From NCBI GenBank assembly GCA_016188155.1, contig JACPIH010000016.1, positions 1-48,266 on the forward strand: a stretch of 48,266 nt of DNA, read 5' to 3'. Under the pieces are notes generated by a model. The model saw only the letters and a list, made by a program, of their open reading frames with translations. It made no database searches and was not told where the DNA came from. Position 1 is the first letter of the stretch, and the number at the start of each line of letters is the position of its first letter. Positions 40,524 to 47,176 of this stretch are shown piece by piece. Made by a program: the position numbers and the translations under genes. The DNA comes from Candidatus Woesearchaeota archaeon (GTDB lineage: Archaea; Nanobdellota; Nanobdellia; Woesearchaeales; UBA10216).

Positions 40524-41183
40524 TTAAACGACAGCTGCTAACATTAGCATTCCGTAAGCAACACTCACAATCCCTGTAACCAGTGTTATTGCCTTGTAAA
40601 CTGCGTCGCTTTTTGACTTTAGCAGCGGGTAAGAGAACAGCAGCGCGAAAAGCACCATCCCCGCAACAACCCCGAGGCTAAACACGGCAACCCCGAGCAG
40701 TACGTTGCCCAATGTTGTCAACCCCAGCGATGCCGTGAACAGGATTAGAAGCTCGTCGTTGCTTGCCAGGCCATGGATTACTCCTATGCCGAGCATGTGC
40801 TTGTGGATGTGACCCTTAAAATCTTGCACATGGTGGTGTGGATGCTCATGCCTTAAGCCTTCGTGTTCGTGGACGTGGCTATGAAGGCCGAAGAGGTCTT
40901 TAAGGCTGAAAAGGCCCAGCAGTATTAGCATAACACCAACGATTTTTTCGAAGCTAGCAAGAAATGCTGTCAATAGCGACTCCCTGAAAACGTAAAGAAT
41001 TGTTGTGACGATGGCCGCGGTTATCATGTGGCCAAGGGCCCAGCTTGCGCTCATCTTCAAGGCAGACTTCAGCGTTTGCGTCTTCCTGAGAAGATTAGCT
41101 ACTGCTATGAGATGGTCTGCATCGTAGCTGTGCTTGAATCCAAGCAGCAATGCAAGCCCTGCAAAAGGCGCAAGTTCAAACAT
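40524..41183 (-). CDS. Nickel/cobalt transporter (NiCoT/HupE-like)
   Basis: The 219-residue membrane protein has GFKHSYDADHLIAV near residue 15, matching the HX4DH signature of NiCoT permeases. A histidine-rich loop follows at about residues 108-135 (HVHEHEGLRHEHPHHH), as in metal-binding loops of this group, and about six membrane spans. HGLASNDELLIL forms a second conserved site. It would import Ni2+ or Co2+. Upstream codons in the same frame run to 41453 but overlap the divergent gene; the TATA-like element at 41208-41217 is about 29 nt before ATG 41183. Metal choice is not decidable, but the Ni-SOD gene nearby favours nickel. Confidence 0.83.
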   Translation of the reverse strand: MFELAPFAGLALLLGFKHSYDADHLIAVANLLRKTQTLKSALKMSASWALGHMITAAIVTTILYVFRESLLTAFLASFEKIVGVMLILLGLFSLKDLFGLHSHVHEHEGLRHEHPHHHVQDFKGHIHKHMLGIGVIHGLASNDELLILFTASLGLTTLGNVLLGVAVFSLGVVAGMVLFALLFSYPLLKSKSDAVYKAITLVTGIVSVAYGMLMLAAVV

Positions 41184-41207
41184 ACACTTGCTTTCCTTCC
41201 TCACGGC

Positions 41208-41250
41208 GTTTATAATGTTTATTCCAGCAATTTTTAACCAACTTTTAAAT
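41208..41250. promoter_or_regulatory. Divergent TATA boxes, nickel transporter and pseudouridine synthase
   Basis: On the minus strand CATTATAAAC at 41208-41217 serves the transporter. On the plus strand TTTTAAAT at 41243-41250 lies about 30 nt before ATG 41277, where GGTGAT at 41271-41276 directly precedes the start. Confidence 0.45.
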
Positions 41251-41276
41251 ACACGGCTGTAAAAGCCGCCGGTGAT

Positions 41277-42050
41277 ATGAAACTGCGCCTTCACCAGTTT
41301 TTGAGCAGGACAGGTGCCTTTACAAGCAAGAAGGACGTAGTCAGCAGCGTTAGAAACGGTGAGGTCAGCATAGCAGGTGAAGTCGTTGTTAACCCTGAAT
41401 TTATTTTTGATGCTACAAAGTGCAGGGTGTTCTGGAAGGGCAGGCTGCTGCAAAGAGTAAAGGGGAGCGTTTACGTCATAATCAACAAGCCAGAGGGCTA
41501 TCTTTCATCCAGGCTTAGTTCAAACGACAGGAAGCTTGGCAAGAGGAGCGTTTTCGAGCTTGTTGAGAAGGACAAAAGTATTGGTGAGGCAACAATGAAG
41601 GCGTTGTTTTGTGTCGGAAGGCTGGACGAGGACACTTCCGGCCTCCTTCTCATGACAAACGACGGGAAGCTTGGGAGCAGGCTTACTGACCCAAAGTACG
41701 GGATTAAAAAGACTTATCTTGCTGAGCTGCAAAAGCCGATTAGCGGCAAGGCTGTTGTAGAGCTGGAAAAAGGCGTTGTGATAGGGCTGGAAGAAAACGG
41801 CAGGATAGCTGATTATAAGACCAAAGGCTGCAGGATTGAAGTGACCGCAGCGGATATGAAAAAACTCAAAGTGACCGTTACTGAAGGCAGGAAGCGCGAA
41901 GTCAGGAGAATTTTTGAAGCTGTTGGGAACAAAGTGCTGCGGCTGCAGCGCGTTGCCCTTGGCAGTCTAAAGCTTGAAGACCTTAACCTTAAGAAAGGCA
42001 AATACCTTATCGCAGACAGAAAGCTGATTGAGAATGCTACTCTCCTTTGA
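41277..42050 (+). CDS. RsuA/RluB-type pseudouridine synthase
   Basis: The 257-residue protein has an N-terminal S4 RNA-binding domain (LHQFLSRTGAFTSKKDVVSS) and a catalytic domain with YVIINKPEGYLSS near residue 65 and the RsuA-family motif CVGRLDEDTSGLLLMTNDG near residue 110, where the first Asp is the nucleophile. KTYLAELQKPISG and GRKREVRRIFEAVGNKVLRL complete the family pattern. It isomerises uridine to pseudouridine in rRNA. RsuA/RluB enzymes are mainly bacterial, so this may be acquired. It overlaps the convergent PIN gene by 14 nt. Confidence 0.92.
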   Translation: MKLRLHQFLSRTGAFTSKKDVVSSVRNGEVSIAGEVVVNPEFIFDATKCRVFWKGRLLQRVKGSVYVIINKPEGYLSSRLSSNDRKLGKRSVFELVEKDKSIGEATMKALFCVGRLDEDTSGLLLMTNDGKLGSRLTDPKYGIKKTYLAELQKPISGKAVVELEKGVVIGLEENGRIADYKTKGCRIEVTAADMKKLKVTVTEGRKREVRRIFEAVGNKVLRLQRVALGSLKLEDLNLKKGKYLIADRKLIENATLL

Positions 42051-42612
42051 CATGGCTGTAAAAGGAATCAATGTCAGCGCATCTTACGCCCAGCTCCTCG
42101 GCAGCCTTTACAAGGCCCTGGTCTGAGGTCATTATCGCCGCGTTAAGCTCCTTTGCCAGCATCAGGACTTCAAAGTCCTCCTCGCTGTCCAGTATGCCTT
42201 CACGAAGCACCTCCTTGTACTGAACTCGGAGCTTGTGGAGCTTTTCGTCCATAGGCGTTTTCTCGTCCTTCACGAATTTCTCGCTTACCCTGAGACCAGC
42301 ATTCACCCTGCTTCTTACCTCATCAATGAATTTGTACATCAGGATTGCAGGCACCTTAAGCTCATAAAGCGATGGTGATTTTGTTACTATGATGTTTTTG
42401 AAGCTTGGCAGCTCTTTCTGGGCAAAGTATTTCAGCTCTTTCTGCACTGAAGGCGTCATGTAGAAGCGCAATTTTCTTTGTTTCACTACCAATGAGAGGA
42501 AGCCGCTTATGGCTTCGTCTACAGTGTTGCCGAAGTGCCTCCTTGAGTCCGGGTTTACAAACAGGCTTGTGTCAAGCACATAGCTGTCCGCAAGTTTCTT
42601 CCTGAATAGCAT
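42037..42612 (-). CDS. PIN-domain protein, RNA ligase partner family
   Basis: This 191-residue protein fits the archaeal RNA-ligase-partner/UPF0278 PIN family: YVLDTSLFVNPDSRRHFG at the start, FYMTPSVQKELKYF near residue 55, and the C-terminal DFEVLMLAKELNAAIMTSDQGLVKAAEELGV with the acidic PIN residues. It may be an RNase acting with an RNA ligase. ATG 42612 is preferred because the TATA-like element at 42637-42643 predicts a start near 42614; ATG 42618 is just upstream. No RNA ligase gene is nearby in this window. Confidence 0.85.
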   Translation of the reverse strand: MLFRKKLADSYVLDTSLFVNPDSRRHFGNTVDEAISGFLSLVVKQRKLRFYMTPSVQKELKYFAQKELPSFKNIIVTKSPSLYELKVPAILMYKFIDEVRSRVNAGLRVSEKFVKDEKTPMDEKLHKLRVQYKEVLREGILDSEEDFEVLMLAKELNAAIMTSDQGLVKAAEELGVRCADIDSFYSHVKGE

Positions 42613-42648
42613 ATTCATGCTTGTTTTCGCAGCAGCTTTAAAAGGTTT

Positions 42649-42656
42649 TTTAAATA
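42649..42656 (+). promoter_or_regulatory. Putative TATA box of the O-methyltransferase gene
   Basis: TTTAAATA is centred about 25 nt before ATG 42677, which argues for that start and against the longer ORF from 42617. Confidence 0.55.
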
Positions 42657-42676
42657 TAAAGCGCCAAGTCCTGATT

Positions 42677-43288
42677 ATGGCTGCAACAATGATGGATGCA
42701 AGAATCACTACAGATAAAACTGGGGCAACAGAAAAAACCGAAAAAGTGCTGGCACATATTGAGGAGCTTGCTAACAAGCGCTTTTTGCACATTGTCAGCA
42801 GCCAGAAGGCAGAGCTGCTGGAAAGGCTCGTGAGAAAAAACAAGCCGGCATTTGCAGTTGAAACCGGCACCCTCATTGGATATTCGGCAATAAGGATAGC
42901 TAGGAATCTCCCGGTTAACAGCAAGCTTGTCAGCATAGAGATAAATAAATTCAGGGCAGCTGAAGCGAGGAAAAACATTTCCGAAGCCGGCTTGGCAGAT
43001 AAGGCTGAGGTTGTGGTTGGAGAAGCGGCAAATGTTATGGGCAGCCTAAGGGCAAAAGCAGGCTTCGTGTTTTTTGACGTCGCAGACTACCTTGCCTGCC
43101 TGAAGGCCTTGGAAAGCAACGGCTGCATCGGAAAAGGCTGCACAATTGTTGCCAATAACGTGATGTGGTTTGCCGACAAGCTTGCGCCTTACCTTGCTTA
43201 TGTCAGGAAAAGCGGCCCGTACAGTAGCGTTTACTACGATTTTGGTTTTGACGGCATGGAGGTTAGCATAAGAAATGAAAAATCCTGA
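42677..43288 (+). CDS. SAM-dependent O-methyltransferase (class I)
   Basis: The 203-residue protein has a Rossmann SAM-binding motif FAVETGTLIGYSAIRIA near residue 70, an acidic residue after beta-2 (LVSIEINKFRAAEARKN), and FVFFDVADYLACLKAL near residue 135, as in catechol-O-methyltransferase-like enzymes. GCTIVANNVMWFADKLAPY follows. The substrate is unknown; relatives methylate small phenolics or CoA-linked catechols. Transcription appears leaderless from the TATA box at 42649. It overlaps polX by 14 nt, so the two genes are probably co-expressed. Confidence 0.82.
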   Translation: MAATMMDARITTDKTGATEKTEKVLAHIEELANKRFLHIVSSQKAELLERLVRKNKPAFAVETGTLIGYSAIRIARNLPVNSKLVSIEINKFRAAEARKNISEAGLADKAEVVVGEAANVMGSLRAKAGFVFFDVADYLACLKALESNGCIGKGCTIVANNVMWFADKLAPYLAYVRKSGPYSSVYYDFGFDGMEVSIRNEKS

Positions 43289-45014
43289 AGTTGCCCAGTT
43301 GCTTTACGACATCGCAGACATGCTGGAGATGCAGAACGTCTCTTTCAAGCCCGCTGCCTACAGGAAGGCTGCCAGAAGCGTCGAAACCCTTTCTGAGGAC
43401 ATCGCAGAGGTTTTCAGCAGCGGAGGCAGGAAAAAACTGATGGCCTTGCCAGGCATTGGAGAAAGCATTGCCGAGAAGATTGAAGAGTTTCTCACCACAG
43501 GAAAGCTGAAGTATTACGACGACCTTAAGAAAAAGTTTCCGCAGCACATTACCGAGCTCATGAACGTCCCAGGAATCGGGCCTAAAAGGATTAAGCTTCT
43601 GCACGACAAACTCGGCATTAAGACGGTGAAGCAGCTTGAAGCCGCGGCAAAAGCCCATAAGATTTCCAAGCTGCCAGGCTTTGGCGAGAAATCCGAGGGG
43701 GAAATTCTCAAGGGCGTAGGCATTTTCCAGAAGGGGCAGGAAAGGATGCTTCTTGGCTATGCGTTGCCAATTGCTCAGGAGATTGAAGGCAGGCTCAAAG
43801 GCCTTAAAGGAGTAGTCAGGGCATCATTAGCCGGCTCCCTTCGCAGAAAGAAAGAAACAATTGGTGACGTTGACCTGCTCGTAAGCTGCAAAGGCGGGAA
43901 AGCTGCCGCAAAGATAATGAATTTCTTTACAATGATGCCAGATGTAAATAGAATTCTGGCAAAAGGCGAAACGAAGTCCAGCATTGTCCTTAAGACAGGG
44001 CTGCAGGTTGACCTGAGGGTGGTTGATGATGACAGCTTCGGAGCTGCCCTTCAATATTTTACAGGCAGCAAGGAGCACAACGTCGTTGCCCGCGAATTGG
44101 CAATAAGGAAGGGCCTGAAGCTTAACGAGTACGGCGTTTTCAGGAAAAGCAGCAACAGTAGAATTGCAGGAAAGACAGAGGAAGAAGTCTACAAAGCCAT
44201 TGGCCTGCACTGCATGGAGCCTGAAATCCGTGAAAACTCTGGCGAAATCGAAGCAGCAGCCAAAAACAAGCTCCCGAATCTCATAGAATACGGTAGCATA
44301 AAGGGCGATTTCCATTGCCATACTGTAAAGAGCGATGGCGGCAACAGCCTCGGTGACATGGTGGCCGCTGCAAAGCAGCTTGGCTACGAGTACATCGCAA
44401 TTACCGACCACAGCAAGAGCGAGAGGATAGCACACGGGCTTTCCATTGAGGATATGGAGAAATGGCTGAAGGAGATAAGGGCTGCATCCGCAAAAATCAA
44501 AGGCATCAAAGTCCTTGCCGGCTCTGAAGTGGACATCCTCCCAAACGGCGAGCTTGACTTTCCTGATGACCTTCTGAAGAAGATGGATGTTGTTGTCGGC
44601 TCGGTGCATTCAAGGTTCAAATCAACAAAAGAAGAGATGACAAAAAGAATCCTCACAGCATTGGACAACAGGCATCTTGACATCCTTGGCCATCCTACAG
44701 GCAGGATGATTGGTAAAAGGGAGCCTTACGAAGTGGATTTGAAGAGGATTTTCGCTGCCGCAGCCGAAAAAAAAATCTTGCTTGAAATAAACGCCCATCC
44801 TGACAGGACTGACTTGAAGGACGTGCACGCAAGGGAGGCGAAGGGCTTTGGCTGCAAATTCGTGATTAACACTGACTCGCACAGCACCGAGAATCTCAAA
44901 TTCATGGACTTGGGCGTTGCAATTGCAAGGAGGGCGTGGCTCTCTGCTGAAGACGTTGTCAACACTAGGCCGCTGAGGGAGCTGCCGAAGTTTTTCAGGA
45001 GGATAAAGTTGTAG
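43275..45014 (+). CDS. polX: DNA polymerase X family with PHP domain
   Basis: The 579-residue PolX starts with the 8-kDa helix-hairpin-helix region (LMALPGIGESIAEKIEEFL, LMNVPGIGPKRIKLLH). The nucleotidyltransferase motif GSLRRKKETIGDVDLL lies near residue 183, with later metal site VDLRVVDDDSFG. A C-terminal PHP domain (FHCHTVKSDGG near residue 343, VGSVHSRF, ILGHPTGR, EINAHPDR, NTDSHST) keeps all the metal-binding His/Asp residues, so a 3'-5' exonuclease or AP-endonuclease activity is expected. It fills short gaps in base-excision repair. Start overlaps the methyltransferase end. Confidence 0.95.
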   Translation: MKNPEVAQLLYDIADMLEMQNVSFKPAAYRKAARSVETLSEDIAEVFSSGGRKKLMALPGIGESIAEKIEEFLTTGKLKYYDDLKKKFPQHITELMNVPGIGPKRIKLLHDKLGIKTVKQLEAAAKAHKISKLPGFGEKSEGEILKGVGIFQKGQERMLLGYALPIAQEIEGRLKGLKGVVRASLAGSLRRKKETIGDVDLLVSCKGGKAAAKIMNFFTMMPDVNRILAKGETKSSIVLKTGLQVDLRVVDDDSFGAALQYFTGSKEHNVVARELAIRKGLKLNEYGVFRKSSNSRIAGKTEEEVYKAIGLHCMEPEIRENSGEIEAAAKNKLPNLIEYGSIKGDFHCHTVKSDGGNSLGDMVAAAKQLGYEYIAITDHSKSERIAHGLSIEDMEKWLKEIRAASAKIKGIKVLAGSEVDILPNGELDFPDDLLKKMDVVVGSVHSRFKSTKEEMTKRILTALDNRHLDILGHPTGRMIGKREPYEVDLKRIFAAAAEKKILLEINAHPDRTDLKDVHAREAKGFGCKFVINTDSHSTENLKFMDLGVAIARRAWLSAEDVVNTRPLRELPKFFRRIKL

Positions 45015-45029
45015 TTGGGTGAGATTGCA

Positions 45030-45707
45030 ATGAAAAAGATTGCTATTACTGGCGCAAAGGGCACTATCGGCACAGCGCTAAAGAGAGGGTTAACAGAGTA
45101 CGAAATAACTCCGATAGACCTGCCCGAGCTAGACGTGAGAGACCATGAAAAGCTTTTGGATGCAGTTAGTGGTCATTCCGTTGTAATTCATTTGGCTTGG
45201 GATGCGAAGGCAGAAAATTTCCGGAATGGCGGGCTTAATCCAGACAACTTTTTAATGGCACACAACGTTTACAGGGCGGCTTTGGAGGTAAAGATTCCCC
45301 GTGTCATTATGGCCAGTTCTGTGCATGCTGACAACTTTTACGGCTGGAAAGATCTGGGGTTGCTTTCTCCAGACAGGGTTCCAGTGCCAGATAGCCCTTA
45401 CGGAGCAAGCAAAGTTTTTATAGAAGCCCTTGGAAGATGTTATGCGACTAAGGGACTGGAGGTTGTTTGCATAAGATTTGGTGGCGTTAACGCAGCCAAT
45501 AAGCCTCCTCTGGACGATTACTACGAGAAGGCCGTATGGCTAAGCCATGACGACTGTATTGGGCTGGTTAGAAGTTGTATAGAGGGTAAGAGTATACCAA
45601 ACAATTATTTAATTGTGTACGGTGTATCTGACAACGAAAACAGAATTCATGATTTTTTGAATCCTTTAGGCTGGATGCCTAAAAGGGGAGAAAGCGTTAG
45701 ACGGTGA
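45030..45707 (+). CDS. NAD-dependent epimerase/dehydratase family protein
   Basis: The 225-residue SDR protein begins KKIAITGAKGTIGTALKRGL with the GxxGxxG nucleotide-binding motif. It has a second-strand LPELDVRDHEKLLDAVSG, the catalytic YGASK near residue 130 and MASSVHADNFYG near residue 95. It is shorter than UDP-sugar epimerases and resembles uronate dehydrogenase-like members. Its substrate is unknown. It lies 15 nt after polX with ATG 45030 just downstream of GGTGAG, and a YdcF-like gene follows after 7 nt, suggesting one operon. Confidence 0.8.
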   Translation: MKKIAITGAKGTIGTALKRGLTEYEITPIDLPELDVRDHEKLLDAVSGHSVVIHLAWDAKAENFRNGGLNPDNFLMAHNVYRAALEVKIPRVIMASSVHADNFYGWKDLGLLSPDRVPVPDSPYGASKVFIEALGRCYATKGLEVVCIRFGGVNAANKPPLDDYYEKAVWLSHDDCIGLVRSCIEGKSIPNNYLIVYGVSDNENRIHDFLNPLGWMPKRGESVRR

Positions 45708-45714
45708 GATTTTT

Positions 45715-46278
45715 ATGGCTGATAAAGAATTTGACGCTATAGTTGTTCTTGGCGCAGGAATCACTGCGAAGGGCAACATCACAAGAGTTGCAAAATCAAG
45801 AATGGACAGGGCAATCGAGCTTTACAGGAAAGGGGCTGCCCAGAGAATAATTGTGACAGGCAAAAACGAAGCCAGTGTAATGAGGCATTACGCTATTAGG
45901 AAAGGCGTCAAAGCAGCTGACGTGCTGGTGGAATCCAAAGCAAGGGACACAATAGGCAATGCGTTCTTCACTTGCAAGAAGTTTTTGCTCGCCAACAGCT
46001 GGCGAAGAATCGTTGTTGTGACGTCCATATTCCACATTTCTCGAGCAAAGCTTGTTTTCAAGAAGGTGCTCGGCAAGTCTTACGATGTCCGGTTTGTGCC
46101 TTCTGTGCGCGTTTTATCCGAAAAGGCTTTTAGGGAAAAGCTTAAGCTTGAGAAAGGGCTCCTGTTGCTTATGAAATTCCTTAGCACCTTAATTGCTGAT
46201 GGCGACTTGGAAGCCATTGAGAACTTTTTAAGAAACAGCCCAATTTACAAAGTTCACGAAGGAGCTTCTGGGCACTAA
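45715..46278 (+). CDS. YdcF-like DUF218 family protein
   Basis: The 187-residue protein has the DUF218/YdcF pattern: DAIVVLGAGITAKGN at the N-terminus, a helix with SRMDRAIELYRKGAAQRIIVTGK, ESKARDTIGNAFF near residue 78 and VVVTSIFHISRAKLVFKKVL near residue 102, where the conserved His/Arg lie. Bacterial members (YdcF, ElyC) act in envelope or vancomycin-type functions, but their activities are poorly known. No transmembrane segment is seen here. The gene follows the epimerase by 7 nt, and its stop overlaps the convergent endonuclease V gene by 4 nt. Confidence 0.82.
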   Translation: MADKEFDAIVVLGAGITAKGNITRVAKSRMDRAIELYRKGAAQRIIVTGKNEASVMRHYAIRKGVKAADVLVESKARDTIGNAFFTCKKFLLANSWRRIVVVTSIFHISRAKLVFKKVLGKSYDVRFVPSVRVLSEKAFREKLKLEKGLLLLMKFLSTLIADGDLEAIENFLRNSPIYKVHEGASGH

Positions 46279-46928
46279 GCTTTTTCGTTAACCTTTCTCG
46301 CCGCCTTCTCCATCTCCTTCCTCGCCTTGTCAGCTAATCTGTGAGCAAGGTGCAGCGGTTCAGGAAGCTTGTGAGGCGGCTTTGTTGTTTTCTGCACCAC
46401 TTCCATGGCTGTCTCAAGGCTTACCCTGTGGCCGACAGAAATGTAAATAGGCTTGGCATGCTCCTTTGCCTTGAACTCTGCCCCAATTATATCCTTCCCG
46501 ACTTTTATGTTGCCTGCCTCGTCTTCCTCCCCCAGCAGCCGCGTCTTAGCCACTCCGATTGTTGGCTGGTCAAGCTCAACTCCCAGCTGCGAAGCTAAGC
46601 CGCACCTGAGCGGATGAAGTATGCCATTCCCGTCAACAAGTAAAACGTCAGGCTTGTTTTTCAGCTTTGAGAATGCTTCTTTTATTGCTTTACCCTCGCG
46701 GTAATACAGGAGCCCGGGCATGTAGGGAAAGTCGTTCTCAACAGCAATCGTTTGTTTCTCTATAATTTTGAATTTATCGTCACAAACTACAATTGCAGCA
46801 ATAACTGTATTGTTGACGTAAGCACAGTCGCAGCCGCCAAAAGTCTTTAGCTCGCCATGCTCATCTGTTGTAATGACCTTGCGCGCTGCTGCCAGCTGCT
46901 CCTCTTTTAGCCGTTCAATGTCCATCAT
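46275..46928 (-). CDS. nfi: Endonuclease V
   Basis: The 217-residue enzyme has the family motifs GGCDCAYVNNTVIAAIVV (metal Asp), FPYMPGLLYYREGKAI, PDVLLVDGNGILHPLRCG near residue 105 (catalytic Asp), TIGVAKTRLLG and VGHRVSLETA. It nicks DNA (or RNA) at inosine to start repair of deaminated adenine. ATG 46928 lies only 3 nt after the discriminator base of tRNA-Val. An in-frame extension upstream to 47162 exists but would translate the tRNA gene and is rejected. tRNA and nfi are probably one transcript. Confidence 0.93.
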   Translation of the reverse strand: MMDIERLKEEQLAAARKVITTDEHGELKTFGGCDCAYVNNTVIAAIVVCDDKFKIIEKQTIAVENDFPYMPGLLYYREGKAIKEAFSKLKNKPDVLLVDGNGILHPLRCGLASQLGVELDQPTIGVAKTRLLGEEDEAGNIKVGKDIIGAEFKAKEHAKPIYISVGHRVSLETAMEVVQKTTKPPHKLPEPLHLAHRLADKARKEMEKAARKVNEKA

Positions 46929-46931
46929 GAG

Positions 46932-47059
46932 TGGGCCCGGCCAGACTTTCGTAGCCTTTTCCCCCAGGGCTTTTGTGAGCCGCTGCGAACAAAAGGGCTG
47001 TTCGAACTGGCGACATCTACCCTGTGAAGGTAGCGTCATAACCACTAGACCACAGGCCC
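46932..47059 (-). tRNA. tRNA-Val(CAC) interrupted in the T-loop
   Basis: On the minus strand: acceptor GGGCCTG, D-arm GTCTAGTGGTTATGAC, anticodon stem CTACC/GGTAG with loop TTCACAG (anticodon CAC, Val), variable ATGTC, T-stem GCCAG, then TTCGAA. A 55-nt insertion separates this from T, CTGGC and the 3' acceptor CGGGCCC plus A. The acceptor pairs fully (one G-U) and the T-stem pairs fully, so the split halves belong together. The mature tRNA is 73 nt without CCA. The 3' end lies 3 nt before the endonuclease V start codon. Confidence 0.9.
46946..47000 (-). other. tRNA-Val intron at position 59/60 (T-loop)
   Basis: The 55-nt insertion has a bulge-helix-bulge at its ends. Exon TTCG (54-57) pairs with intron CGAA, the bulges are AA^C and AG^T, and AGCC-C-TTTT pairs with AAAAGGCT as the inner helix with one extra A. 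Its core, CCCTTTTG-T-TCGC-N4-GCTCACAAAAGC, resembles the minus strand at about 23539-23567. Confidence 0.85.
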
Positions 47060-47145
47060 GTAGCGGCATGGCTGCGGCTGCAAATTTAAAAAAGTTTCTG
47101 CGGCATATCTGTTGATGGCTATTGTAGTCCCAAATCATAGAAACA

Positions 47146-47153
47146 TTTAAATA
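47146..47153 (+). promoter_or_regulatory. Putative TATA box of the Fic gene
   Basis: TTTAAATA is centred about 27 nt before ATG 47177. The first copy of the 16-bp repeat (47153-47168) sits between TATA and the predicted start site, a position where a bound repressor would block transcription. Confidence 0.55.
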
Positions 47154-47168
47154 TGTAGTCACCTAAAC
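47153..47168 (+). repeat. 16-bp direct repeat, left copy
   Basis: ATGTAGTCACCTAAAC, which recurs with one change at 48128-48143. A shorter relative, TGTAGTCCC, lies at 47123-47131. Confidence 0.7.
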
Positions 47169-47176
47169 ATATTTTC

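Noticed and set aside
41184-41453. Upstream extension of the nickel transporter ORF
   Set aside because: It would overlap the divergent pseudouridine synthase gene and both promoters; the sequence has no membrane segments or similarity.
42619-42978. Upstream extension of the PIN-domain ORF
   Set aside because: It is antisense to the methyltransferase gene; the family starts just before the VLDTS strand and a TATA-like element supports 42612.
46929-47162. N-terminal extension of the endonuclease V ORF
   Set aside because: The extra 78 codons lie entirely across tRNA-Val and its intron, carry no family similarity, and ATG 46928 gives a normal-length enzyme.
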